A DNA stretch of 64,000 nucleotides from Acidobacteriota bacterium (GTDB lineage: Bacteria > Acidobacteriota > Blastocatellia > Pyrinomonadales > Pyrinomonadaceae). Each line of letters begins with the position of its first letter. Position 1 is the stretch's first letter. This document shows positions 8,708-21,622 of the stretch, in pieces. The stretch covers positions 1,798,001 to 1,862,000 of the forward strand of contig CP065000.1 of assembly GCA_016700075.1 (NCBI GenBank), read 5' to 3'. The notes under the pieces are model-generated. The model worked only from the letters and a program-made list of their open reading frames with translations. It did no database searches and was not told where the DNA came from. Position numbers and translations under genes: made by a program.

Positions 8708-9532
8708 ATGGAAATGACTGCTGCAGCTGTCAACACGAGAGAAGTCCGCAGCGTCAAGGCCAAACAAGTAGCTCTGCCCGTCGAGCACGGCGGGTGGAGC
8801 TTTCTGTTTGAACCTATCGTCGCGGGCCTTGCGATCTCGTTCTCGATGGGCGGAGTTTGGATCGCAGTGATGATCGTCGGTGCGTTCCTGCTGCGTCGTC
8901 CGCTGTCGGTTTGGGCGATGCAGGCCGTGGCCGGCAGGCAAAACGAATTTAGGTCATTATCTGCCAAATATGCGGCCGGCTACGCACTTGTCCTTGCAGC
9001 AGGTGCTGTCGGGATCTTGTTGACCGTGAATTTCTCGGCACTATTGCCGCTCATCATTCTGCCGCCGCTTGCCGTCTTTCAGCTACACAGCGATGTATAT
9101 CGGCAAAATCGGCAAATGCTGCCGGAAATCGCCGGTGCTCTGGCAATGTCGGCATCGGCTGCGGCGATCATTCTCGCCGGCGGCGGTGAATGGCAGCTTG
9201 CGGCAGCGGTGTGGTTCTTCCTGGCGGCCAGGCTGACAACGTCGATCCTGTATGTCAGGAATCGGCTCAGCGTGGAAAAAAGCAAGCCGTTCACCTATTG
9301 GCCTGCGGTGACAGCGCACACCGTTGCATTGGTTTTGACGGCAGCGTTGGCGGCATTTGGCAAACTGCCATTTCTGACGATCCCGGCGATGGCGGTGCTG
9401 CTTTTCAGGGCATCGGTCGGCCTTTCGCGTTACCGCAAACCGACGAAGGCGATGAAGATCGGCGTAATCGAGGTCGTGCTGGGAATTGTTTCGCTTGCCG
9501 CACTTATCGTCGGATATCATTGGGGCATTTGA
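8708..9532 (+). CDS. YwiC-like integral membrane protein
   Basis: 274 aa from the ATG at 8708; a second ATG at 8714 is also possible, and longer in-frame sequence overlaps RIC and was not used. The conserved N-terminal LPVEHGGWSFLFEP resembles the LPKQHGAW motif of the YwiC family, followed by about eight hydrophobic helices. Function is unknown. In Bacillus subtilis ywiC lies beside narK and fnr, so its place next to a Crp/Fnr regulator and RIC is a notable parallel. It is probably co-transcribed with RIC. Confidence 0.8.
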   Translation: MEMTAAAVNTREVRSVKAKQVALPVEHGGWSFLFEPIVAGLAISFSMGGVWIAVMIVGAFLLRRPLSVWAMQAVAGRQNEFRSLSAKYAAGYALVLAAGAVGILLTVNFSALLPLIILPPLAVFQLHSDVYRQNRQMLPEIAGALAMSASAAAIILAGGGEWQLAAAVWFFLAARLTTSILYVRNRLSVEKSKPFTYWPAVTAHTVALVLTAALAAFGKLPFLTIPAMAVLLFRASVGLSRYRKPTKAMKIGVIEVVLGIVSLAALIVGYHWGI

Positions 9533-9571
9533 ACGGTCACCAATTTCGCCTTTTAGGGCTACAATCAAACC

Positions 9572-10948
9572 ATGCATGAGATCGATCTGAACCTCATTGA
9601 AATGACGCTCGACGTGATGAAATTCGCGATCGGCCGTATTACCGACACAGATCCTGTTCTTGGAAAACCAAAGACCGAAAAAGAACTGAAGTCGCTGGTC
9701 GGCGAGACCGTAACTCCTAAAGGCATCGGCGGCGAGACCGCATTCAAGCTGTTTCGCGACGTGCTGATCAAGGCAAGCATTCCCATTGACCATCCTCGAC
9801 ATCTTGCATTCGTGCCGGCGTCGCCGACGCGGTCAGCGGTGATGTTCGACCTCGTTACATCTGCCGCAAGCGTCCACGGCGCGTTCTGGCTCGAGGGTGC
9901 GGGCTGCATCTTTGCCGAAAATGAAGCGATGCGTTGGCTCGTGTCGCTGGCCGGAATGCCTGAGGGTGCGTTCGGCGTTTTCACCAGCGGCGGCACCGAA
10001 GCAAACCTTTCCGCCATGGTCACCGCTCGCGAGGCTTGGCGTGCAGAGGACGCGTCGCGGGCGACCACGCGGGGCATCATCATCACATCGGCGGGCGCAC
10101 ATTCGTCCGTAAAGGCAATGGCGAAGGTGATCGACTGCGACATCGAACGCGTGGACACAGAAGAAAGATTTGAACGCGAGATGCTGGAGGCTCACGTCGC
10201 GGCGATGCCTGCCGAAGACCGTGAGCGGCTGTTCGCGGTCGTTGCCACGGCCGGCACGACCAATGCCGGTATCATCGACGACCTGAAAGGCATCGGCGGC
10301 TACTGCCGCGACAACGAGATATGGTTTCACGTCGATGCAGCATACGGCGGCGGAGCGTTGGCCGCACCGAGTGTCCGGCATCTTTTCAATGGCATCGAGC
10401 TTGCAGACAGCGTCACTATCGACCCGCATAAGTGGCTTTTCTCGCCGTACGACTGCGGTGCCGTGATCTACCGCGAACCTGAACTCGCAAAAAATGCACA
10501 TTCGCAGGGCGGTTCATATCTCGATATCTTTTACGACGAAGGTTACAAAGGCTTCAATCCCGCTGACTATCAGATACAGTTGACACGTCGCGTCCGCGGG
10601 TTGCCTCTATGGTTCTCATTGGCCATGCACGGCACTGACCGCTATGCAAAAGCCATCGAACGCGGCATCGAGTTGGCAAAGATAGCGGGGCGTCTGATCG
10701 ACGAAGATCCTTATCTGGAACTCGTTCGCAAACCGAGCCTTTCGTGCGTCCTGTTTCGGCGAGTCGGTTGGAAACCTGAGGACTATACTCATTGGACCAT
10801 CAAAAATCACGATGCAGGCTTTGCACTTGTCGCCCCGACAAAATGGCGGACGAACGGCGAGCATGAGACGGTCGCTAGGTTCTGCTTCATTAACCCCGAC
10901 ACTACTACGCGTGACATAGAGGATATACTGTTGACGATGCGCACCTGA
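9572..10948 (+). CDS. PLP-dependent group II amino acid decarboxylase
   Basis: 458 aa, aspartate aminotransferase fold. The PLP lysine lies in SVTIDPHKWLFSPYDCGA. The stacking His is in SAGAHSSVKAM and the cofactor Asp/Ala in WFHVDAAYGGGAL. Relatives include aromatic-L-amino-acid, tyrosine and glutamate decarboxylases and aspartate 1-decarboxylase, and the sequence alone does not fix the substrate. It sits 39 bases after the YwiC-like gene, with no box of the FNR type seen in front, so membership of the stress group is uncertain. Confidence 0.87.
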   Translation: MHEIDLNLIEMTLDVMKFAIGRITDTDPVLGKPKTEKELKSLVGETVTPKGIGGETAFKLFRDVLIKASIPIDHPRHLAFVPASPTRSAVMFDLVTSAASVHGAFWLEGAGCIFAENEAMRWLVSLAGMPEGAFGVFTSGGTEANLSAMVTAREAWRAEDASRATTRGIIITSAGAHSSVKAMAKVIDCDIERVDTEERFEREMLEAHVAAMPAEDRERLFAVVATAGTTNAGIIDDLKGIGGYCRDNEIWFHVDAAYGGGALAAPSVRHLFNGIELADSVTIDPHKWLFSPYDCGAVIYREPELAKNAHSQGGSYLDIFYDEGYKGFNPADYQIQLTRRVRGLPLWFSLAMHGTDRYAKAIERGIELAKIAGRLIDEDPYLELVRKPSLSCVLFRRVGWKPEDYTHWTIKNHDAGFALVAPTKWRTNGEHETVARFCFINPDTTTRDIEDILLTMRT

Positions 10949-10973
10949 TCGAACTTTCGCCGGTGCGGAGACG

Positions 10974-11726
10974 ATGTCGATGCCGGAAAGCGACAAAGAA
11001 GATGGACCCATGACGAGCGCTGACGATGCAGTGTTCAAGGTTCGCGGCGTGTCAAAGGTCTATCGCATGGGCGACGTTGATGTGCATGCCCTTCGGTCGG
11101 TCGATCTGGACCTTTACCGAGGCGAGCTCGTCGTATTGCTGGGTGCTTCAGGCAGCGGCAAATCCACTCTCCTGAATATCATCGGCGGCCTTGACGTCCC
11201 GACCGAAGGAACCGTGATCTATCAGGATCACGTTCTTACAACGGCTAACGACGCGGAGCTGACACGCTTTCGCCGGGAACATGTCGGCTTTGTTTTTCAA
11301 TTCTATAACCTCATTCCCAGTCTGACAGCTATCGAAAACGTAAGGCTGATCACAGAGATCTCCGAAGATCCGATGCCGGCAGAAAAGGCTCTCGAGATGG
11401 TCGGCTTGGCAGATCGCAAGGACCATTTCCCGGCGCAATTGTCAGGCGGCGAGCAGCAGCGGGTCGCAATAGCGAGGGCGATCGCGAAGCAGCCCGATGT
11501 TCTCTTGTGCGACGAACCGACAGGAGCTCTCGACGTGAAGACAGGCAAACTCGTACTCGAAGCGATAAGGCATATCAATCTGGAGCTTGGAACGACAACG
11601 GCCGTGATCACCCACAACGCCGCCATTGCCGCTATGGCAGACCGCGTCATTCATATCGGCAGCGGCGAAATAGTTTCTATCGAAAAGAATGAGGTTCGGG
11701 CGAATCCTGCCGACCTTGTTTGGTGA
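10974..11726 (+). CDS. ABC transporter ATP-binding protein (MacB/LolD type)
   Basis: 250 aa. Walker A GASGSGKST, Q-loop FVFQFYNLIPSL, signature LSGGEQQRVAIARA, Walker B VLLCDEPTGALD and the H-loop VITHN are intact. The DEPTGALD and FYNLIPSL versions are typical of the MacB/LolD/FtsE subclass, which works with FtsX-type permeases. The start may be the ATG at 10974 or at 10980; GGAG at 10967-10970 is spaced better for the second. The permease starts 3 bases downstream, then the adaptor, forming an exporter operon. Confidence 0.92.
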   Translation: MSMPESDKEDGPMTSADDAVFKVRGVSKVYRMGDVDVHALRSVDLDLYRGELVVLLGASGSGKSTLLNIIGGLDVPTEGTVIYQDHVLTTANDAELTRFRREHVGFVFQFYNLIPSLTAIENVRLITEISEDPMPAEKALEMVGLADRKDHFPAQLSGGEQQRVAIARAIAKQPDVLLCDEPTGALDVKTGKLVLEAIRHINLELGTTTAVITHNAAIAAMADRVIHIGSGEIVSIEKNEVRANPADLVW

Positions 11727-11729
11727 ATA

Positions 11730-14093
11730 ATGAAAGCCCTCGATCTGAAAATGCTGCGCGACCTATGGCACCTGCGGGGCCAGGCGATAACGACAGCGTT
11801 GGTCGTCGCCTGCGGCGTGGCCACGTTCGTGGCGATGCGGAGCACTTACGATTCGCTGCTGGCGAGCCGCGACGGCTATTACGCACATTTCAAATTCGCA
11901 GACGTATTCGCGTCGCTCAAGAGCGCTCCGGAATCGGTACGATCTCGCATCGCTGCCATCGAGGGCGTCACCGCGGTGGAGACGCGCGTCGTCGCGACAG
12001 TCACGATTGACCTGCCCGACGTCAGGGAGCCTGTTCAGGGACGTGTTGTTTCCGTGTCAGAGACCGACCCAAATCCGCTGAACGGGCTCTATCTGCAGCG
12101 GGGCCGAGCCTTGGAACCGGGCCATGAGAATGAGGTGGTCATCAGCGGCGCATTTGCCGATGCTAACGGCCTGCGGCCCGGAGACCACCTGAGCGCCGTT
12201 TTGAACGGACGTCTTAGAAAGTTGTTTATCGCAGGGATCGCTCTTTCGCCTGAGTTCATTTATGAGATACGGCCGGGCGACATCTTTCCTGACAATCGCC
12301 GTTTCGGCATCCTCTGGATGAACCGCAAGGCCGCCGGCTCGCTTTTCCAACTTGATAATGCATTCAACGACGTCGTGCTTACGCTCGGGCCGTCGGCTGT
12401 CGAGGCCGACGTTATTCAGAAGCTCGACAGCATTTTGGAGCCATACGGCGGCTTTGGCGCATATACGAGAATCGACCAATATTCACACCGTTTTGTCTCG
12501 AATGAGCTGGCGGAGCTGCAGGTTTTCGGTACGTTCATTCCTGCGGTTTTCCTTGGCGTGACCGCATTTCTGCTGCATCTGGTGCTTTCGCGGTTGGTGA
12601 ATGTGGAACGCGAACAGATCGGACTTTTGAAATCATTCGGCTATCGCGACCGCGACGTCGGCCTGCATTATCTGAAACTTGCCGTTTTGGCCGTTGCCGG
12701 CGGCATAGTGATCGGCATCGGGCTCGGTGCGTGGCTCGGAACGGGCATGGCGGCATTGTACGGCCAGTACTTCCATTTTCCGGTGCTCGATTATTCGGTC
12801 TCGCTCAAGGTCATCGCATATTCAGTTCTTATCAGCATTGGTGCCGCATCGGCGGGAGCCGTTTCCGCGGTTATCAAGGCCGTTTCGCTGCCGCCCGCCG
12901 AAGCGATGCGGCCCGAAACGCCGCCGAATTTTCACGCCGGTTTTCTTGAGACCGCGGGATTCAGGGAACTGCTTTCGGCAAGGTCGCGAATGGTCGTGCG
13001 GAACATCATTCGAAGGCCGTTGAAAGCATTTCTGTCATCGCTGGGTATATCGCTTTCGGTCGCGCTTCTCTTCATCGGATTTTACTTTTTCGACGCGATC
13101 TACAGGATAATCGACATTCAGTTCGGTCAGATCCAACGCGAAGACGTCGAGGTCACCTTTGTCGAACCGCGATCCGGCCTGTCGGTTTATGACCTTGCGT
13201 CGCTGCCGGGCGTCATCAGGGTCGAGCCGTATCGGGTTGTTCCGGCGATACTGCGCAATGGCAATCGGTCGCGGAGGGTCGGCATCAGCGGAGCGTCGAA
13301 CGACAATGAGCTTCGACGGATCATCGACCGTGATTTTCGCCGTGTCAATCTGCCGCCCGAAGGCATAGTTTTAGGCAAGACCATTGCAGATTCATTGGGT
13401 GCCGTAAAAGGTGACAGGATATCGGTCGAGGTCACGGAAGGGTCGCGGCCGAAAAAAGAAGTCGTAATTTCCGATATTGCTGATGAGCTGCTCGGCATGG
13501 GCGTTTATATGGAGTTGTCCGCCCTTAATAGGCTGATGAACGAACAGAACACAGTTTCAGGCGCATTTCTCTCGATCGAAAATGATAAGAAAGACGCGGT
13601 TTACAAACGCCTGAAAACAACGCCGTCGGTGGCGGGCGTCGCGATGCCGGAATCAACTCTTTCGAGTTTCAATGAGACGATGGCACGTACCATCGGGACA
13701 TCGACCACATTTTTGATAGGTTTTGCCTGCGTAATTGCGTTCGGTGTAGTTTATAACGGAGCACGTATCGCCCTTGCCGAACGCGGGCGTGAGCTGGCCT
13801 CGCTTCGTGTACTTGGCTATAGGCAAGACGAAGTGGGCAGGCTTCTGCTGGAGGAGCAGGCGATACTGACCACATTTGCGATACCGCTCGGATTCGCCAT
13901 CGGGCTTGGCATCTGTGTGATAATTACCCAAGTGGTCGATGCGGAGATCATACGGCTGCCGATCGTGTTTTCCGTTCGGACCTTTTTGTTTTCCGGGCTG
14001 ATAGTGGCGGCCGCTGCGATACTCTCCGGAATTTTGGTCGCACGCCGTATCGGGAACATGGATCTGATAGCCGTGCTGAAAACCCGCGAGTGA
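11730..14093 (+). CDS. ABC transporter permease with two FtsX domains
   Basis: 787 aa. An N-terminal helix is followed by an extracytoplasmic MacB-PCD-like domain (about 40-260), a first FtsX set of three helices (about 265-400), then a second helix, periplasmic domain (about 470-650) and FtsX set (about 660-787). This duplicated layout is that of LolE-like or large MacB-type permeases rather than a simple four-helix MacB. Such systems move lipoproteins, antibiotics or peptides mechanically from the periplasmic side. It lies between the ATPase and an HlyD-type adaptor. The substrate is unknown. Confidence 0.88.
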   Translation: MKALDLKMLRDLWHLRGQAITTALVVACGVATFVAMRSTYDSLLASRDGYYAHFKFADVFASLKSAPESVRSRIAAIEGVTAVETRVVATVTIDLPDVREPVQGRVVSVSETDPNPLNGLYLQRGRALEPGHENEVVISGAFADANGLRPGDHLSAVLNGRLRKLFIAGIALSPEFIYEIRPGDIFPDNRRFGILWMNRKAAGSLFQLDNAFNDVVLTLGPSAVEADVIQKLDSILEPYGGFGAYTRIDQYSHRFVSNELAELQVFGTFIPAVFLGVTAFLLHLVLSRLVNVEREQIGLLKSFGYRDRDVGLHYLKLAVLAVAGGIVIGIGLGAWLGTGMAALYGQYFHFPVLDYSVSLKVIAYSVLISIGAASAGAVSAVIKAVSLPPAEAMRPETPPNFHAGFLETAGFRELLSARSRMVVRNIIRRPLKAFLSSLGISLSVALLFIGFYFFDAIYRIIDIQFGQIQREDVEVTFVEPRSGLSVYDLASLPGVIRVEPYRVVPAILRNGNRSRRVGISGASNDNELRRIIDRDFRRVNLPPEGIVLGKTIADSLGAVKGDRISVEVTEGSRPKKEVVISDIADELLGMGVYMELSALNRLMNEQNTVSGAFLSIENDKKDAVYKRLKTTPSVAGVAMPESTLSSFNETMARTIGTSTTFLIGFACVIAFGVVYNGARIALAERGRELASLRVLGYRQDEVGRLLLEEQAILTTFAIPLGFAIGLGICVIITQVVDAEIIRLPIVFSVRTFLFSGLIVAAAAILSGILVARRIGNMDLIAVLKTRE

Positions 14094-14097
14094 ATCG

Positions 14098-15015
14098 ATG
14101 AAAATGCCAAAGCGAAGAACGATCTACATCGCCGCCGGAGCGTTGCTGTTCCTGATCGTGGTGTATTTCGGCTTTATTCGCTCTGATGCGGTCACGGTCG
14201 AAACGGGCTCCGTTTCACGCGGCGAGATGATGTCCACCATCGACGCCGAAGGCCGAGTAAGATATCACGAACGCTTTGTCGTTACTGCTCCTATTTCCGG
14301 CAAGATGTACCGCATTCAACTGCACGAGGGCGACCGCGTTCCGAAAGGTTACGTTCTGACCCGTATCGATCCGTCTCCGCCAAGGCCTACCGATCCGACG
14401 CGCTCCCCGGAGCCCAATGTTTACGCCTATGCCTACAACGTTTACGTGCCGGAGAACGGTATTCTCACCAAAATATTCGTTCAGAGCGAAGGCATGGTGC
14501 AGGCAGGCGCTCAGCTTGCTGAGGTAAGCAAACCGTCCCAGCTTGAGGTCGTAGCGGACATACTGTCAACAGATGCTGCAAAGGCGCGGCCGCATATGCG
14601 CGTTTTGGTCGAGAATTGGGGCGGCAACGGCACGCTCGAAGCAAGGATCAGGACGATAGAACCGCAGGCATTTACCAAGGTCTCATCGCTGGGCGTCGAA
14701 GAACAACGCGTAAACGTCATCGCCGATTTTGATGTACCGCCGAATAACATCGGCGACAATTATAAGGCAGACATTCGCATCGTGCTGTGGGAGGGCAAGG
14801 ACGTGCTCCGCGTGCCGATGAGCGCTCTGTTCAAGACAGGCGATGATTGGCAGGTCTTTGTCGTGTCGGGATCAAAAGCCCGTACCCGCACCGTTCAGAT
14901 CGGGCAAAGATCGACTCTATACGCCGAGGTGCTCGGCGGGCTTGATGACGGCGACACCGTTGTTCTGTATCCGCCAAAGGACCTGACGGACAGATCAAGG
15001 GTCAAGTCGAATTAG
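14098..15015 (+). CDS. Periplasmic adaptor (HlyD/MacA-like) of the ABC exporter
   Basis: 305 aa. One N-terminal membrane anchor (about 8-27), a split biotinyl-lipoyl domain (FVVTAPISGKMYRIQLHEGD and the second half NVYVPENGILTKIFVQSEG) and a beta-barrel with membrane-proximal domain at the C-terminus. The segment joining the lipoyl halves is a short proline-rich loop instead of a long coiled-coil hairpin, so it probably cannot reach an outer-membrane channel by itself. It ends the exporter operon and its stop overlaps the convergent chaperone gene by 4 bases. Confidence 0.85.
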   Translation: MKMPKRRTIYIAAGALLFLIVVYFGFIRSDAVTVETGSVSRGEMMSTIDAEGRVRYHERFVVTAPISGKMYRIQLHEGDRVPKGYVLTRIDPSPPRPTDPTRSPEPNVYAYAYNVYVPENGILTKIFVQSEGMVQAGAQLAEVSKPSQLEVVADILSTDAAKARPHMRVLVENWGGNGTLEARIRTIEPQAFTKVSSLGVEEQRVNVIADFDVPPNNIGDNYKADIRIVLWEGKDVLRVPMSALFKTGDDWQVFVVSGSKARTRTVQIGQRSTLYAEVLGGLDDGDTVVLYPPKDLTDRSRVKSN

Positions 15016-15656
15016 GGAACTTCTCCCGCGACCGAACATGTAAAATTATCCGATTCGACCTGTTGTATCACGGGCAGCGGGGTACGTGCGGCGTCTGGGT
15101 CCTTTCCCGCCAGATCGAACAGCGACTTGCCGGCCAAAGCGAGATATTCGATACCTGAGAACTCCAACGATGCGGCAAGTTTTTCCGCGTATTTCGTAAT
15201 GTGATCGGCAACAAATCGTTCCGCTGTCTCGGACGCGACAGCCGCGGCCTCGGCGTCGCCGTTCGCGATGGCAAATGCGGATTTGAGCTTCAGATAAGCG
15301 ATAAAGCCGGCCTCGACGGCGACGTGATCCGGCACATCGGGAGTTTTTGGTTTGTAAGCGAACGCGTCGTAAAAAGCGGAGAGTTCGGCCAAAAGATATC
15401 CCGGCTGAACCCAACTACGGTAAGTTACCTCACGCGGCGGGGCCGGGCCGCCGGGGCCGAATGTCGCATGATACAGGCCCTCGCCGGCCTCGAATTGAGC
15501 GCTCGTCGCCGCCTTTTTGAGGTCTTTATCACCGACCTCAGACGCAAGGTCCGCTACCTCACGCTTCCATTCTTCCGACGGGCATTCGAAAAGAAGCGCC
15601 GTCATGCGCCACTGTGCGGCCTCACGAAGCAGTCTGTTCTCTTCTCGTTTCTGCAT
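15012..15656 (-). CDS. TorD/NarJ-like molybdoenzyme assembly chaperone
   Basis: 214 aa, all-helical, with the family-typical E-x-L-Y-x-x-x-F-G pattern as EGLYHATFGPGGPAPPREVTY. Members bind the Tat signal peptide of the catalytic subunit and assist cofactor insertion before export. It is the last gene of the operon that encodes the alpha, beta and gamma subunits, 15 bases after the gamma gene, which supports the role strongly. It converges with the ABC adaptor gene. Confidence 0.87.
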   Translation of the reverse strand: MQKREENRLLREAAQWRMTALLFECPSEEWKREVADLASEVGDKDLKKAATSAQFEAGEGLYHATFGPGGPAPPREVTYRSWVQPGYLLAELSAFYDAFAYKPKTPDVPDHVAVEAGFIAYLKLKSAFAIANGDAEAAAVASETAERFVADHITKYAEKLAASLEFSGIEYLALAGKSLFDLAGKDPDAARTPLPVIQQVESDNFTCSVAGEVP

Positions 15657-15671
15657 ATTGTACCTCGCTGA

Positions 15672-16526
15672 CTATTTCTGCAGCATCTGCACCCAGCCTG
15701 TCCGCATTTTCCGCGCGCCTGCTTCCTGATGCGTACCTTCCCAGACGGCAAACGCTACCTGAGTAGGCGAGGCCTGTGAAAAGCCCTCGGGTATCGGCCG
15801 CGTCAAGACGATGGCCCATCCGTTGCTTGTTCGAACGCCTTTGCCTTTGGACCAAGCGTTAGGCCCCGGCGAGAGAGTGCCCGGTCCTGCGGCGATAAGG
15901 TCCTCGACAGGATTTTCCCGCGGACCGGAACGGTTGTTACCGAGTTTGCGTGCGGGTGCGTAACGCATTTCGGCGCTTGCCTTTGCATTCGGGTCATTTT
16001 CGAGCGGTTTTGCCTGAAACGGATAGTGATCGACGGTAGCGTTCGGATGCAGGGCTGCTATCTCGTCAGCACGTCCGTCAACTATCGCCTGCCAATCAGC
16101 CCGCCAATACGATATCTCGACCGTTTTTCCGGCCTCGCCCATTTGCGGTGCGGGCACGCTTGCCTCGATCTTCGTGGGAAGCTGCACGGCAGCCGCATCT
16201 ACGAACTCACGCGGGCCCGGCAGATCGTTCTGCGAAGCGTCTGCCCATTCGAGCCGAAACGCGATCTCGTTGCCGTGCGTGATCGCCTTTACAAAGACCT
16301 CCTGCGTCGATGCCTCCATCAGCCGCGGATCGACGAGGTCCTGGAGTATCAGTTTCGATGAATGCAGCGGGGCGGCGTTCCAGACATTGTCGTTCGGGTC
16401 GAGCGTGATGCGCTCGGCCGAAACAGCCTGAACGTCAGGCGTCGTTACGACCGCCCTGCTGCACGAGATCGCGCCTTGGAGGAAAAGGGCAGCGAGTGTA
16501 ATTAAGACCGTCTTTTTGGTGAACAT
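15672..16526 (-). CDS. Haem-binding gamma subunit (ethylbenzene dehydrogenase-like)
   Basis: 284 aa. The N-terminus is hydrophobic and ends in a possible lipobox AISC, so it may be a periplasmic lipoprotein. The rest resembles the haem b domain of EbdC/DdhC/SerC/NxrC-type gamma subunits: WNAAPLH near the start, AFRLEWAD, VEISYWRADWQ and TSNGWAIVLTRPI. In such proteins one Met and one Lys ligate the haem; the Met in PQMGEAGK is a candidate. It would pass electrons between the beta subunit Fe-S chain and cytochrome c. It sits between the beta subunit and chaperone genes. Confidence 0.82.
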   Translation of the reverse strand: MFTKKTVLITLAALFLQGAISCSRAVVTTPDVQAVSAERITLDPNDNVWNAAPLHSSKLILQDLVDPRLMEASTQEVFVKAITHGNEIAFRLEWADASQNDLPGPREFVDAAAVQLPTKIEASVPAPQMGEAGKTVEISYWRADWQAIVDGRADEIAALHPNATVDHYPFQAKPLENDPNAKASAEMRYAPARKLGNNRSGPRENPVEDLIAAGPGTLSPGPNAWSKGKGVRTSNGWAIVLTRPIPEGFSQASPTQVAFAVWEGTHQEAGARKMRTGWVQMLQK

Positions 16527-16540
16527 CTGTCCTCCTGTTG

Positions 16541-17683
16541 TTACGGGCAGTTGACCCGCGTTATCTGGTGTAAAGTGTCATACGCCGGCCTGATATGGAC
16601 AGGCTCTTTCAATGGAACATTGACCAGCACGTTGCCGTCGTCATCGAGTCCCGTTATCGTCTCGCCGATCCGCCGCCATTTGGTCATAACGCGTTCTGAC
16701 GATCCGAAGAGTCCCAGCAGTCCCGCCAGATCAGTATCATTGACGGCGTTGCGGTATGTTTCGATGGCCTTTTCGACGCCGGGCCCGAACATCTGCCGTG
16801 TGAACGACGTAGGCACGTGAACCGGCGGGATGTAATATACGTTCGGTTCGAGTCCGAACTGCGGAAACAGGGGCAACGCGACCTTTTTGATGTGAACGAG
16901 ATAGTCGAGCGGATTGTCGGCACGCGCGTTCTCGGGCGTGTTCAGATAGCCTGCCATGCGTATCTTGCCGATGCAGTTGACGAAACATTGCGGCTGAATT
17001 CCTGATTCCATCTTCGGGAAACACGCTATACATTTTTCGCTCGTGCCGGTCATCGCGTTGTAGAAAACTTTCTTGTACGGGCAGCCTTTTACACATTCCT
17101 GATAACCGCGGCAGCGTCCCTGATCTACCAGCACGATGCCGTCCTCAGGCCGTTTATAAATGGAGCCTCGCGGGCAGGACGCCAGACACGCCGGATACGT
17201 GCAGTGGTTGCAGATGCGTGCCAGATAATAGAACCACGCCATGTCGTGCGATCCGGCAATGCTCGCACCGCCGTCGATCTGGCCGGCACAATCGTCCTCG
17301 CCTACGTTCGGATAGGAGTAATCCTGATCTTCGGGCCGCCAGCCGAGAACGCGTTCGCCCGCGGGTGCGGATTCGAAAATGGTGCTGCCCTCGTAAACGG
17401 GCCGTTCGCCGCTCTCATTCCAATTGCCGCCGTCGAGCATATCCAGCAAATTCAGATCCCACGCGAGCGGATAAAAACCGTAGGGCTTGGTCTCGACGTT
17501 GTTCCACAGCATGTACTCCTGTCCTTTGCCCGAGGTCCACGTGGTTTTGCAGGCAAGCGTGCAGGTTTGGCACGCGATGCACTTGTTCGTATCGAATACT
17601 GCGGCGAACTGCTTTTGCGGGCGGCTCTCCGGATACCAATAGGACATTTCCCGTCCAAGTTGCCAATTGTTTACGCGTGCCAT
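16541..17683 (-). CDS. Iron-sulfur beta subunit (NarH/NxrB-like)
   Basis: 380 aa with four Cys groups: CIACQTCTLAC (C35-C45), CNHCTYPACLASCP, CRGYQECVKGCPYKK and CIACFPKMESG...CFVNC. In the third group Tyr stands where a cluster Cys would be, matching Trp in NarH, so three [4Fe-4S] and one [3Fe-4S] cluster are expected. There is no signal peptide; it should be exported together with the Tat-tagged alpha subunit. It is shorter than E. coli NarH and closer to periplasmic NxrB/SerB/DdhB. It starts 2 bases after the DUF2231 gene's stop. Confidence 0.92.
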   Translation of the reverse strand: MARVNNWQLGREMSYWYPESRPQKQFAAVFDTNKCIACQTCTLACKTTWTSGKGQEYMLWNNVETKPYGFYPLAWDLNLLDMLDGGNWNESGERPVYEGSTIFESAPAGERVLGWRPEDQDYSYPNVGEDDCAGQIDGGASIAGSHDMAWFYYLARICNHCTYPACLASCPRGSIYKRPEDGIVLVDQGRCRGYQECVKGCPYKKVFYNAMTGTSEKCIACFPKMESGIQPQCFVNCIGKIRMAGYLNTPENARADNPLDYLVHIKKVALPLFPQFGLEPNVYYIPPVHVPTSFTRQMFGPGVEKAIETYRNAVNDTDLAGLLGLFGSSERVMTKWRRIGETITGLDDDGNVLVNVPLKEPVHIRPAYDTLHQITRVNCP

Positions 17684-17685
17684 TG

Positions 17686-18153
17686 TTAGTTCTCCTTAAT
17701 GTTTTCTATGAGATCTGCTTTTTCTGCGGCTGCCCATTTCACCTGACGGCCGAGATGCGTGGTGTAAACGATCATCACGCAAGCGACGACCGATACAGCG
17801 AGTATCAACCCCGCAAATGCCTTTCCGAGTTTGCTCCCCATACGCAACCTGAACACCGCGATCAGCGATGCGATGGCCGCGGCCTCGATCAGAAAGAACG
17901 ACGTTCTGGCCGTGTGTTTGTGTGCAGCCAAAGCCTCGGCGTGCGGGCCTGAGTAAATTGCTTTCGCACCCGACGTCTCGCCCGTCACAAATGCAGGCAA
18001 TGCGATCAGTGCGGCCGCGACGGCCAGATAGAGCCCGAATTTCGTAACTCCGTCGCTCGCCCGAAACATGCCGAAAGCGAGCAGCACCGTCGCCGCGACC
18101 ATCAGTATCGCGGGGTAGTGATTCAGGATAAGATGTAACTTCTGAGCGTCCAT
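17686..18153 (-). CDS. DUF2231-like four-helix membrane protein
   Basis: 155 aa with four hydrophobic helices. Histidines sit in LHLILNHYPAIL at the first helix, in the HAEALAAHKHTAR loop and in YTTHLGRQ at the end of the last helix. Such placement could bind haem b or a metal, but this is inference. The family has no firm function. It lies between the alpha and beta subunit genes, so it is a candidate membrane partner of the enzyme. A second DUF2231-like protein is encoded at 30382-31041. Confidence 0.72.
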   Translation of the reverse strand: MDAQKLHLILNHYPAILMVAATVLLAFGMFRASDGVTKFGLYLAVAAALIALPAFVTGETSGAKAIYSGPHAEALAAHKHTARTSFFLIEAAAIASLIAVFRLRMGSKLGKAFAGLILAVSVVACVMIVYTTHLGRQVKWAAAEKADLIENIKEN

Positions 18154-18162
18154 TTCTGATGG

Positions 18163-21606
<3,444 letters not shown>

Positions 21607-21622
21607 ATCGTTGCCTCGCTCA

